Shown here: one piece after another, positions 34,711 to 42,771 of the stretch
Layout: each line of letters opens with the position of its first letter
Numbering within the stretch: position 1 is the stretch's first letter
DNA from: Bog-473 sp963750075
Lineage (GTDB): Bacteria; Actinomycetota; Acidimicrobiia; Acidimicrobiales; RAAP-2
Length of the DNA stretch: 64,000 nucleotides
Direction of reading: 5' to 3'
Assembly (NCBI GenBank): GCA_963750075.1
Contig: CAVVPG010000006.1
Coordinates: 1 to 64,000, forward strand
The notes under the pieces: model-generated
The model's input: the letters and a program-made list of their open reading frames with translations, nothing else
Databases searched by the model: none
What the model was told of the DNA's origin: nothing
Position numbers and translations under genes: made by a program

Positions 34711-36555
34711 ATGCACAAGATGCTGGGGTCTGTAAGCCCGAGGCGCACCCTCCTGAGGAGTCTCACCCTGGCGGTGGCCGCAACCGCACTTGCCGGACTT
34801 TCGCTGGCCGGGTCCGTCTCAGTGGCCGCCGCCGCGCAGCAGCCGTCGTCCCGATCGCACTTGACGCCCATCGCCTCCGGACCGAATGCGGGTTACTGGC
34901 TGGGGGCCTCCGACGGCGGGATCTTCGCCTACGGGCCCGGCGCCGCGTTCTTCGGCTCCCACGGCGGGTCGCCGCTGAACAAGCCCATCGTCGGCATGGC
35001 CGCCGCGCCCGACGGGCAGGGCTACTGGCTCGTGGCATCTGACGGCGGCATCTTCAATTACGGACCCGGCGCCGCGTTCTTCGGCTCCCACGGCGGGTCA
35101 CCGCTGAACGCGCCCATCGTCGGCATGGCCGCCGCGCCCGACGGGCAGGGCTACTGGCTCGTCGCCTCCGACGGCGGCATCTTCGCCTACGGGCCGAGCG
35201 CCAAGTTCTTCGGCTCCCACGGCGGGTCGCCGCTCAACAAGCCCATCGTCGGCATGGCGGCGGCACCGAACGGACAGGGCTACTGGCTCGTCGCCTCCGA
35301 CGGCGGCATCTTCGCCTACGGCACCGGGGCTGCGTTCTTCGGCTCCCACGGCGGGTCGCCGCTCAACGCGCCCATCGTCGGCATGGCGGCGGCACCGAAC
35401 GGACAGGGCTACTGGCTCGTCGCCTCCGACGGCGGCATCTTCGCCTACGGCCCCGGCGCCGCGTTCTTCGGCTCCCACGGCGGGTCGCCGCTCAACGCGC
35501 CCATCGTCGGCATGGCCGCCGCGTCCGACGGACAGGGCTACTGGTTCGTCGCCTCCGACGGCGGCATCTTCGCCTACGGGCCGAGCGCCAAGTTCTTCGG
35601 CTCCCACGGCGGATCGCCGCTCAACAAGCCCATCGTTGCCATGGCTGCGGCCCCCCCCGTGGCCACGAGCGTGACGTCGCACAACCTGGTGCAGGTGTCG
35701 TGCCCGACCACGACGTGGTGCACCGCTGTTGACGACAGCGGCAACGCCTACACCTACTCGAGCGGGAATTGGTCCCCTGGGACACATGTATCGGGAGCGA
35801 CCGAATTCGACGGGGTTTCGTGCGCGACCACCACGTTCTGCATGGCCGTCAGCTATGACGACGGCTACACCATCTACAACGGCTCGAGCTGGAGCGCGAT
35901 GAGCGGCAGCACGTTCGGGGGCCTGGTGAACACGAGCTTTACCGGGGTCTCGTGCGGGACCAGCTCGTTCTGCGCGGTCTCTGACTTCCTGAGCGGCGAC
36001 GAGGTCGTCTACAACGCCGGCGTCTGGACCGCGACCGCAAACCCGGCGGGCGGCGGCGGCCAGGGCATGCCGACGGTGTCGTGCCTGCCCGGCACGACGA
36101 CGTGCATGATGGTCGACAACAACGGGAAATACGTCACCTACAACGGCACGACTTGGACGGCCCTGACCGCATCGGGCATCGACCCCAGCCCGAGCGGCAA
36201 CTTCTACGGCGTGGCGTGCCTCGCGTCGAACACTCAGTGCATGGTGGTTGACAGCAACGGGTACGCCGGCATGGGGTTCCACGGCGTGACCTGGACGCAG
36301 TTCGGCAATATCGACATGGCGACCACGTTCGACTCCCTCCAATCGGTGGCGTGTGACCCGACCGGGGCCATCTGCGTGGCCGTCGATCAAGACGGAAATG
36401 CGCTGGTGTACACGGCCTCGGCCAATTCGTGGTCCGGGCCCATCGCCTACGACTCCTTGGACGTGCCCACGAGCGTGTCGTGCCCGACCACCGCGTGGTG
36501 CATGGCCGTCGGAGCCAGCGGCTACGCCTACAAGTTCAACCCGACGGGGAGCTGA
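34711..36555 (+). CDS. Secreted double-repeat (putative beta-propeller) protein
   Basis: The 614-residue protein has a signal peptide (residues 1 to about 43, ending AAAAQQ). The first half (residues 60-315) is six units of 43 residues with the pattern YWLVASDGGIFAYGPGAAFF, GSHGGSPLN and PIVGMAAAPDGQG. The second half holds about six units of 40-50 residues centred on VSCPTTTWC, AVDDSGNAYTY and similar, each with a Cys pair. Such short Trp/Gly repeats usually form beta-propellers. It is probably secreted and binds carbohydrate or protein. The ATG follows AAAGGAG by 6 nt. The 33793-34625 segment in the same frame is unrelated. Confidence 0.85.
   Translation: MHKMLGSVSPRRTLLRSLTLAVAATALAGLSLAGSVSVAAAAQQPSSRSHLTPIASGPNAGYWLGASDGGIFAYGPGAAFFGSHGGSPLNKPIVGMAAAPDGQGYWLVASDGGIFNYGPGAAFFGSHGGSPLNAPIVGMAAAPDGQGYWLVASDGGIFAYGPSAKFFGSHGGSPLNKPIVGMAAAPNGQGYWLVASDGGIFAYGTGAAFFGSHGGSPLNAPIVGMAAAPNGQGYWLVASDGGIFAYGPGAAFFGSHGGSPLNAPIVGMAAASDGQGYWFVASDGGIFAYGPSAKFFGSHGGSPLNKPIVAMAAAPPVATSVTSHNLVQVSCPTTTWCTAVDDSGNAYTYSSGNWSPGTHVSGATEFDGVSCATTTFCMAVSYDDGYTIYNGSSWSAMSGSTFGGLVNTSFTGVSCGTSSFCAVSDFLSGDEVVYNAGVWTATANPAGGGGQGMPTVSCLPGTTTCMMVDNNGKYVTYNGTTWTALTASGIDPSPSGNFYGVACLASNTQCMVVDSNGYAGMGFHGVTWTQFGNIDMATTFDSLQSVACDPTGAICVAVDQDGNALVYTASANSWSGPIAYDSLDVPTSVSCPTTAWCMAVGASGYAYKFNPTGS
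34894..35655 (+). repeat. Six tandem 129-bp coding repeats
   Basis: Units start at 34894, 35023, 35152, 35281, 35410 and 35539, exactly 129 bp apart, with very high DNA identity. The last is slightly short. The uniformity implies recent expansion or continuing homogenisation by recombination. Confidence 0.9.
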
Positions 36556-36591
36556 CCTCTCAGGGCCCGCACCACGAGAGCGACGCCGGCG

Positions 36592-36879
36592 CTAGGACGC
36601 GCTGGCCACGTCGCGGCGAGCCAGGGCGCGGGCACGGCGCAGGCGGCGGCGCTCGCGCTCGCTCATGCCGCCCCAGATGCCGAACTTCTCGCCGTTGGCC
36701 AGGGCGTACTCCAGGCAGTCCTCCCGCACGACGCAGCCGCGGCAGACCTCCTTGGCCTCCCGGGTCGACGCCCCGCGCTCCGGGAAGAACAGGTCCGGGT
36801 CGACCCCCATGCAGTTCGCCTGCAGCTGCCAGCTTCGTTCTTGGCGACCGTAGAGCGTGGTGACTATGTCAACTGGCAC
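36592..36879 (-). CDS. WhiB-family transcriptional regulator
   Basis: The 95-residue protein has Cys23, 46, 49 and 55, the GIWGG motif, and a strongly basic end RERRRLRRARALARRDVASA. It is a different paralogue from the one at 33398, with a longer N-terminus. The GTG start at 36879 follows AAGGGGGG by about 8 nt. A 317-bp intergenic region upstream is available for its own promoter. It probably senses redox stress through an iron-sulfur cluster. The gene after it is convergent, a secreted propeller-type protein. Confidence 0.93.
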   Translation of the reverse strand: MPVDIVTTLYGRQERSWQLQANCMGVDPDLFFPERGASTREAKEVCRGCVVREDCLEYALANGEKFGIWGGMSERERRRLRRARALARRDVASAS

Positions 36880-37196
36880 TTGGTTCGCCCCCCTTCTTCG
36901 CCTCAGGTGGCATCGGTGTAGTTACAACAGTGTGATCATCTTTCCCCACGCTCCCGGCGAGCGCAAGGGGGCAATCGGCGCTTCCAGGCACAAAATGTGC
37001 GTCCACGGCGCCGATCGGGTGCCGCCATGCGGGGAAAACCCCAGTTGGGGACCGGTTTCGCCGACCGTTGTTGACGAAGGCCGGAAATTGCCGTGACGCC
37101 GCTCCCGCAGGCCCCGATCGGCGGCGGAACCGGGGACGCAGCGGAGCGACCGGGCCGGCCGGGACCCCTGCAGGCCGCCCGAAGCGGGCCGGGCCC
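36880..37196. other. Intergenic region upstream of WhiB and downstream of the vWA gene
   Basis: The part near WhiB (36880-36970) is relatively AT-rich (TGTAGTTACAACAGTGTGATCATC) and contains the near-palindrome GTAGTTACAAC, where a promoter is expected. The part from 37080 to 37196 is GC-rich and has no visible gene. No terminator was clearly identified. Confidence 0.45.
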
Positions 37197-39203
37197 CTAC
37201 CCCGCGGGGCGCAGCACCCGGCGGTGCTGGAGGAAGTCGACGAGCACGTACCCGCCCAGGGCGTCGGGCGTGGTGTAGAAGGTGCGGCCGCCGTTGACGC
37301 GCGAGATCTGCTCCACGAAGGGGTAGTGGGTGCGCTGGAGGTCGAGGGCGAACGTGTTGATCACAATGCCCGCTCGCGTGCAGCGGATGACCTCGGCCAT
37401 GGTGCGGCGCAGGGTCTCGGGGATGGGCGGGTAGTTGAAGTGCACCTCGCCGTAGTCGTCGATGTGGGCCGTCGGCTCGCCGTCGGTCACGACGATGATC
37501 TGCTTTGTCCCGTGCTGGTGGGCCAGCATGCGCCGCGACAGCGCGAGCGCGTGCTGCAGGTTGGTGCCGTAGACGTAGTCCCACATGGCCGTCGGGATCT
37601 CGTCGGGGCGAATCTCGCGCGCGACCTCGGAGAAGCCCACGATGCCGAGGTAGTCGCGGGGGAACTTGGACGAGATGAGCGTCTGCAGCGCCATGGCCAT
37701 GCGCTTGGCCGGCACGAAGTTGTCACGCATCGGCATCGACATGGACAGGTCGACGCACAGCACGGTCGCGCTGCGCGAGAGCGCCTCGACCTCGACGACC
37801 TCGAAGTCCTCCGGCGTCAGGCGCACCGGCACGCCCGAGCCGCCGCGGCGCACCGCGTTGTGCACCGTCGTCGAGAGGTGCAGGTTCAGCGGGTCGCCGT
37901 ATTCGTAGGCCTTCGTCGTCTCCTCGCGGTCGTGGCCCGAGCCGGTGCGCAGCGCCGAGTGGTCCCCGATGCGGTCCTTGTTGATCTGGCCGAAGAGGTC
38001 GGCCAGCGCCTTCTGCCCCAGGCGCCGCACGCCGCGCGGCGTGAGCTCGATGCGACCGCCCTGCTGCTCGATCAGCCCGGCGTCGGACAGCGACTTGGTG
38101 AGGTTGGCCAGGCGGTCGAGGGCCCGGGCGGCGTCCTCGCCCATGTGCTGGCGCACCTGGTCCAGGTCGATCTCGCCCAGCGCGGCCGGCGTGGAGGCGG
38201 ACTGGAGCACCTCCTCCATGCGGTCGAGCTGGCCGAGCTGCGTGGCCAGGTCGGTGGCCCGGTTCATGCTCATCGGGCCCTCGCCGTTGAAGTCGTAGGA
38301 CTGCTGCCAGCCGGCGTCGGGCACGGCGCGCTGGAGGTTCTGGGCCAGGCGCTCCACCTGCCAACGCAGGTCCATGTCCTCGAGCACCGAGTCCATCAGC
38401 GCCCGCAGCTGGGCCTGCTGCTCGGGCGACATGGAGTTCCACACCGCTTGCGCGGCCGCCATGCGCTCGGCCAGCTGCTCGAGGAGCTCGTCGAGCGTCT
38501 GGGGGTTGCCGGGGAACATGTCGCCGTACTGCGCCATGAACTCCTCGAAGCTCGGGTCGAGCTCCTCGCCGCGCTCGCGCTGCTCGAGCATCTTGTTGAG
38601 GGCGTCGTAGGCGTCGCGCATGCGCGCCATCTGCTCGGGGCTCATGTTGGAGAGCGCGTCGGACGCGCCCTCAAAGAACGTGTCGGCCATCTCGCGGCGG
38701 AGCTCCTCGACGAGCTCCTCGAAGCGCTCGCGGGCCTCGGACGAGACGAAGTCGTAGTGCTGCAGGCTGCCGATGCGACCGGCGGGGTCGTCGGGCTGGA
38801 GGTCGAGGGCCATGCGCCGTTCGGTGGCGACGTCGTCGGTGACCTCGCTGCGGCGCTGGTCGCCCGAGGTGTGCGCCTCCTCGACGAGCTCGTCGATGGC
38901 GGCGCGCTCGTCCTGCTCTATCTCGTCGAGCTGGCGCGTGAGCTCGGCCATGCGGCCGTCGGGGTCGCCCTCGGCGAGCATCTCCTGGCGGCGCCGGCGC
39001 AGCTGGTCGAGCAGGTCCCGCAGCCCGGGGACCTGGTCGCCGTCCGCCGTGTGGAAGCCGCTGCGCAGGAGCCGGCGCAGCGCGTCGTCGAGATCACCGC
39101 CGGCGAGGAGGTCGTCGGTGAGGCCGGCCAGGAGGTCGTCGGGGTCGAGGTCGGCGAACTGCTGGGTGCCGTCCCACTCCGAGTAGTCGTAGCGGACGCT
39201 CAC
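37197..39203 (-). CDS. vWA-domain protein of a MoxR-type chaperone pair
   Basis: The 668-residue protein is mostly charged and helical for residues 1-400, with many Glu/Asp/Arg and Met motifs (EQMARMRDAYDALNKMLEQRERG). A von Willebrand A domain follows with the metal-ion site DLSMSMPMRDNF and VVTDGEPTAH. Such proteins pair with MoxR ATPases to insert metals or mature large complexes. The AAA+ gene ends 19 bp upstream, so they form an operon. Its long coiled N-terminal part is unusual. Substrate unknown; no metal-chelatase partner nearby. Confidence 0.85.
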   Translation of the reverse strand: MSVRYDYSEWDGTQQFADLDPDDLLAGLTDDLLAGGDLDDALRRLLRSGFHTADGDQVPGLRDLLDQLRRRRQEMLAEGDPDGRMAELTRQLDEIEQDERAAIDELVEEAHTSGDQRRSEVTDDVATERRMALDLQPDDPAGRIGSLQHYDFVSSEARERFEELVEELRREMADTFFEGASDALSNMSPEQMARMRDAYDALNKMLEQRERGEELDPSFEEFMAQYGDMFPGNPQTLDELLEQLAERMAAAQAVWNSMSPEQQAQLRALMDSVLEDMDLRWQVERLAQNLQRAVPDAGWQQSYDFNGEGPMSMNRATDLATQLGQLDRMEEVLQSASTPAALGEIDLDQVRQHMGEDAARALDRLANLTKSLSDAGLIEQQGGRIELTPRGVRRLGQKALADLFGQINKDRIGDHSALRTGSGHDREETTKAYEYGDPLNLHLSTTVHNAVRRGGSGVPVRLTPEDFEVVEVEALSRSATVLCVDLSMSMPMRDNFVPAKRMAMALQTLISSKFPRDYLGIVGFSEVAREIRPDEIPTAMWDYVYGTNLQHALALSRRMLAHQHGTKQIIVVTDGEPTAHIDDYGEVHFNYPPIPETLRRTMAEVIRCTRAGIVINTFALDLQRTHYPFVEQISRVNGGRTFYTTPDALGGYVLVDFLQHRRVLRPAG

Positions 39204-39222
39204 GCGGGCACGCTCACCGTCG

Positions 39223-40701
39223 CTACTTGCGCCCGCGGTAGAGCGCCCGGGCGCCCGAGGCGTCCTTGTTGAGGCGCTTGGTGAGGTGCAGCCCCTCCAG
39301 GAGGAACTCCAGGGCGCTGGCCATCAGGGCGGGCGACTCGGACCCGGCCGCCTCGGGACCGGCCAGCTTGCGGGTCGCCGGCTCGAGCTCGGGGATGTCG
39401 GCCAGGACGGCCAGGTAGGCGGCCGAGGGGAGGTCGTCGCCCACGTGCACCACCACCTGGTCGTGGAAGGCGGCCACGATCGACTGCGGGTCCTCGAGCG
39501 TGACCCGGCGCCGGAAGACCGAGAGGGTGGCCGCGGCGACCAGCTGCGCCACCACCTCGTCCTCGTGCCCCTCCTCCATGGCCTCGACCTCGATCTTGCC
39601 CTGGGTCGAGGGCACCAGGGCGGAGAGGTCGCTGATGCGGGGCACCGCCACCGGCTCGCCGGTGCGCAGGGCCCGGCGCACCGCGGAGGCCACCAGGGTC
39701 TCGTAGTTGGCGATGGACAGGCGGACGGAGACCCCGCTGCGCTGGTTGAGGTGGGTGCTGCGCCGGGCCAGCTGGCTGACCTCGGCGATGACCTCCTTCA
39801 TGAAGGGCGGCACGCTGACGGGGATGCCCGCCGTCGGCAGGTCGGCCTCGCCCTCCATGATCCGGACCTCGGTCATGGTCTCGAACGGGTAGTGCGTGCG
39901 GATCTGCGCGCCGAAGCGGTCCTTGAGCGGCGTGATGATGCGGCCGCGGTTGGTGTAGTCCTCGGGGTTGGCCGTGGCGACGAGCATGATGTCGAGCGGC
40001 AGGCGGATGCGGTGGCCGCGGATCTGCACGTCGCGCTCTTCGAGGATGTTGAGCAGCCCGACCTGGATCCGCTCGGAGAGGTCCGGCAGCTCGTTGATGG
40101 CGAAGATGCCGCGGTTGACCCGCGGGATGAGCCCGTAGTGCAGCGCCAGCTCGTCGCTCAGGTAGCGGCCCTCGGCGATCTTGATCGGGTCGACCTCGCC
40201 GATCAGGTCGGCGATGGAGGTGTCGGGCGTGGCCAGCTTCTCGCCGTAGCGCTGCGAGCGGTGCACCCAGTCGATGGGCGTGGCGTCGGCGAGCTCGTCG
40301 ACCAGGTCCAGCGCGAAGCGCGAGACCGGGTTGTAGGGGTCGTCGTTGATCTCGGAGCCGGCGACGACGGGCATCCACTCGTCGAGCAGGCCGACCATGG
40401 AGCGGATGACGCGCGTCTTGGCCTGGCCCCGCTCGCCCAGGAGGATCATGTCGTGGCCGGCCAGGATCGCGGTCTCCAGCTGGGGGACGACGGTCTCGTC
40501 GAAGCCGAGGACGCCGGGCACGAGCGACCGGCCGGCGGCGATGGCCTTGGCGGTGTTGCGCCGCATCTCCTCGGCCACCGGGACGGACTCCCAGCCCGAG
40601 GCGCGGAGGTCGGCCAAGGCGCGGGGCAGATCGGGCGGCGGCTTCATAGCGCCGGGGGCCGGGGTCGCTGAGGGGTCGAAGTGCGGGGAGGGGCCGTCCA
40701 T
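39223..40701 (-). CDS. MoxR/Mg-chelatase-like AAA+ ATPase
   Basis: The 492-residue ATPase has the Walker A motif LLGERGQAKTRVIRSM (about residue 83-98), Walker B GIFAINELPDLSERIQVGLLNILEER, a sensor 1 region MLVATANPEDYTNRGR, and a C-terminal domain LNQRSGVSVRLSIANYETL. Proteins of this class couple ATP hydrolysis to unfolding or assembly, together with vWA partners. The partner is the next gene downstream. The ATG at 40701 is the first of a plausible frame and is preceded by little else; the LysR gene upstream runs the same way with a 113-bp gap. Confidence 0.88.
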   Translation of the reverse strand: MDGPSPHFDPSATPAPGAMKPPPDLPRALADLRASGWESVPVAEEMRRNTAKAIAAGRSLVPGVLGFDETVVPQLETAILAGHDMILLGERGQAKTRVIRSMVGLLDEWMPVVAGSEINDDPYNPVSRFALDLVDELADATPIDWVHRSQRYGEKLATPDTSIADLIGEVDPIKIAEGRYLSDELALHYGLIPRVNRGIFAINELPDLSERIQVGLLNILEERDVQIRGHRIRLPLDIMLVATANPEDYTNRGRIITPLKDRFGAQIRTHYPFETMTEVRIMEGEADLPTAGIPVSVPPFMKEVIAEVSQLARRSTHLNQRSGVSVRLSIANYETLVASAVRRALRTGEPVAVPRISDLSALVPSTQGKIEVEAMEEGHEDEVVAQLVAAATLSVFRRRVTLEDPQSIVAAFHDQVVVHVGDDLPSAAYLAVLADIPELEPATRKLAGPEAAGSESPALMASALEFLLEGLHLTKRLNKDASGARALYRGRK

Positions 40702-40814
40702 GGACGAAGCCTAAACCGTTGCCTCCGGGCACGGAGCGCCGGGCCGGGCGACCCCCCGGTGGCCCGGGGGTCGACGTCGGCCCCTGCAACGGACCTGGGG
40801 GGACGGCCGGGCCG

Positions 40815-41747
40815 CTACGACCCGCCGCCCGGCGCCCGCGCCGTCCCGTGGCTCGCGTCCGCGCCGGCGCCGGCGCCTGCGACGAGCTGGTCGGCCAACG
40901 CGCGCGCCGGGCGGGCCAGCGCGCGGTCGCCCCGCTGGGCCAGCGCGACGGTGCGGCCCAGCTCGGGGCCGCCGAAGGGGATGGCCGCCAACGAGCCGTC
41001 GCCGGGCAACGCGATGGCCGGCACGACCGCCGCGCCGAGGCCGGCGGCCACGAAGGAGAGCACGCCCGCCATCTCGCCGCCCTCGCTGACGAGATGCGGC
41101 GCGACGCCCGCGTCGGCGCAGGCGTCCAGGGTCACGGCGCGCAGGTCGTAGCCCTCCCGGAACATCACGAGGTCGAGACCGTCGAGGTCGGCGACGCGGA
41201 CCCGGCGCCGGCGGGCGAACGGGTGGTCGGGCGCCGTCGCCAGCACCAGCGGGTCGTCGAAGAGCGGCGTGGTGGCGACGAGGGGGTCGGCGACCGGGAG
41301 GACGACCAGGGCCAGGTCGACCTCGCCCGCGGCGACCTGGGGCACCAGTTGGTGCGAGCCCGCCTCCACCACCGACAGGTCGATGCCGGGGTGGCTGGCG
41401 TGGAACTCGACCAGCGCGGGGGCCAGCACGCTGGTGACGAGGCTGGGCGTGGCGCCGATCGCCAGGTGGCCCCGCGTCATGCCCGACAGCGCCCTCGCCT
41501 CGGCGCCGGTGGCGTCGACGTCGGCCAGGACGCGCCGCATGAAGGGCAGCAGGGCGCTCCCGTCGGGGGTGAGGGTGACCCGCCCCTGGCCCGGGCCGCG
41601 GTTGAAGAGGACCACGCCCAGCTCGTGCTCGAGCAGCCGGACCTGGCGCGACAGCGACGGCTGGGCCAGGTGCAGCCGGGAGGCCGCCCGGGTGAAGCTC
41701 CCCTCCTCGGCGACGGCCAGGGCGTAGGCCAGCTGGTGCAGCTGCAT
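40815..41747 (-). CDS. LysR family transcriptional regulator
   Basis: The 310-residue protein has the N-terminal winged helix (MQLHQLAYALAVAEEGSFTRAASRLHLAQPSLSRQVRLLEHELGVVLF) and an effector-binding domain (LAIGATPSLVTSVLAPALVEFHASHPGIDLS). LysR proteins activate or repress adjacent divergent operons in response to a metabolite. It is divergent from sdhCAB, with a palindrome (41754-41772) and promoter (41793-41821) between, so it may regulate succinate oxidation. The effector is unknown. Confidence 0.92.
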   Translation of the reverse strand: MQLHQLAYALAVAEEGSFTRAASRLHLAQPSLSRQVRLLEHELGVVLFNRGPGQGRVTLTPDGSALLPFMRRVLADVDATGAEARALSGMTRGHLAIGATPSLVTSVLAPALVEFHASHPGIDLSVVEAGSHQLVPQVAAGEVDLALVVLPVADPLVATTPLFDDPLVLATAPDHPFARRRRVRVADLDGLDLVMFREGYDLRAVTLDACADAGVAPHLVSEGGEMAGVLSFVAAGLGAAVVPAIALPGDGSLAAIPFGGPELGRTVALAQRGDRALARPARALADQLVAGAGAGADASHGTARAPGGGS

Positions 41748-41753
41748 GGTGAT

Positions 41754-41772
41754 TCAGAGCCTACAGCTCTGA
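41754..41772. promoter_or_regulatory. Palindrome next to the LysR start
   Basis: TCAGAGC-CTACA-GCTCTGA is a perfect inverted repeat (7-bp arms, 5-bp spacer) 7 bp upstream of the LysR start codon. It is a likely LysR binding site, and occupancy would also autoregulate. Confidence 0.5.
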
Positions 41773-41792
41773 TCTTCATGCTCTTTATGTCT

Positions 41793-41821
41793 TTGACGTG
41801 CTCCGGGGCGGCCCGTATGGT
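41793..41821 (+). promoter_or_regulatory. Promoter of the sdhCAB operon
   Basis: TTGACG at 41793-41798 and TATGGT at 41816-41821 are 17 bp apart, a standard spacing. The start codon of sdhC is at 41936, so the leader would be about 105 nt. Confidence 0.55.
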
Positions 41822-41935
41822 CATCGCGAAGCGGCGGGCCAACTTGCACCGCCACTTGAGAGGTCTGATGATTTGGCGGCGCCGGCCGCCGAGCCCGAGC
41901 TGGGCAACCGAGGAACGGGCACTGAGGAGGTGCGG

Positions 41936-42769
41936 GTGACGACAACGGCCGAGAGTGCGACCACGACCCCGGTCGCGATCGGAGAGCCCCGGGGCGGGCC
42001 GGACCAGCCGACCCTGCGCAAGGACACCTGGTGGGTCGAGCCGGTGGTGACGGTCGTGATCCTGACGGCCTTCGTCGCCTACTCGACATGGGCCGCCTTC
42101 GTCGGGAAGAACTACTACGCCGGTGACCTCTTGCACCGGAACTACATCTCGCCCTTCTACTCCCCGTGCATCGCCAACAGCTGCGTGCCGGGGAGTCACA
42201 CGTTCGGGACGCTCGGATTCTGGAACTACTCGCCGGCCCTCTTGATCCTCATCTTCCCGCTCGGCTTCCGCCTGACCTGTTACTACTACCGCAAGGCCTA
42301 CTACCGGTCGTTCTGGTGGTCGCCGCCGGCCTGCGCGGTCGCCGACGGTCACCGCAGCTACAGCGGTGAGACGCGGTTCCCCCTCATCCTCCAGAACATC
42401 CACCGCTACTTCTTTTGGATCCTCCTCATCTTCAACTGCATCCTCACCTACGACGCCATCCTCTCGTTCGACCAGCCGGGCATCGGCATCGGCATCGGCG
42501 TGGGCACGGTGATCCTCTGCCTCAACGCCGCGTTCCTCTGGCTCTACAGCCTGTCGTGCCACGCCTGCCGCCACTTCTGCGGCGGCCAGGTGCGCTCCTT
42601 CGCGAAGCACCCGACCCGCCACAAGCTCTGGAAGTTCGTGACGCCGCTCAACGCCCATCACATGCGCTTCGCCTGGATCAGCCTCTTCGGTGTCGCCATC
42701 GCCGACCTCTACGTGCGCCTCGTGGCCAGCGGGACGATCCACGACCCGGCCTTCCACTTCGGATGGTGA
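41936..42769 (+). CDS. sdhC: Succinate dehydrogenase membrane anchor subunit
   Basis: The 277-residue protein has about five membrane spans, for example EPVVTVVILTAFVAYSTWAAF, PALLILIFPLGFRLTCYYY, YFFWILLIFNCILTYDAIL and a GIGIGIGVGTVILCLNAAFLWLY segment. Potential heme-ligand His residues occur in QNIHRYFFW and LSCHACRHFCGG. This layout is like the anchor subunit of the mycobacterial Sdh1 enzyme. The GTG at 41936 follows GAGGAGG by 5 nt. It is the first gene of a tight operon and would join succinate oxidation to menaquinone in the membrane. The stop overlaps the possible GTG start of sdhA. Confidence 0.82.
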   Translation: MTTTAESATTTPVAIGEPRGGPDQPTLRKDTWWVEPVVTVVILTAFVAYSTWAAFVGKNYYAGDLLHRNYISPFYSPCIANSCVPGSHTFGTLGFWNYSPALLILIFPLGFRLTCYYYRKAYYRSFWWSPPACAVADGHRSYSGETRFPLILQNIHRYFFWILLIFNCILTYDAILSFDQPGIGIGIGVGTVILCLNAAFLWLYSLSCHACRHFCGGQVRSFAKHPTRHKLWKFVTPLNAHHMRFAWISLFGVAIADLYVRLVASGTIHDPAFHFGW

Positions 42770-42771
42770 GC

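Noticed and set aside
34894..35655. CRISPR-like array
   Set aside because: The 129-bp units are in frame, continuous, without spacers, and encode a protein repeat.
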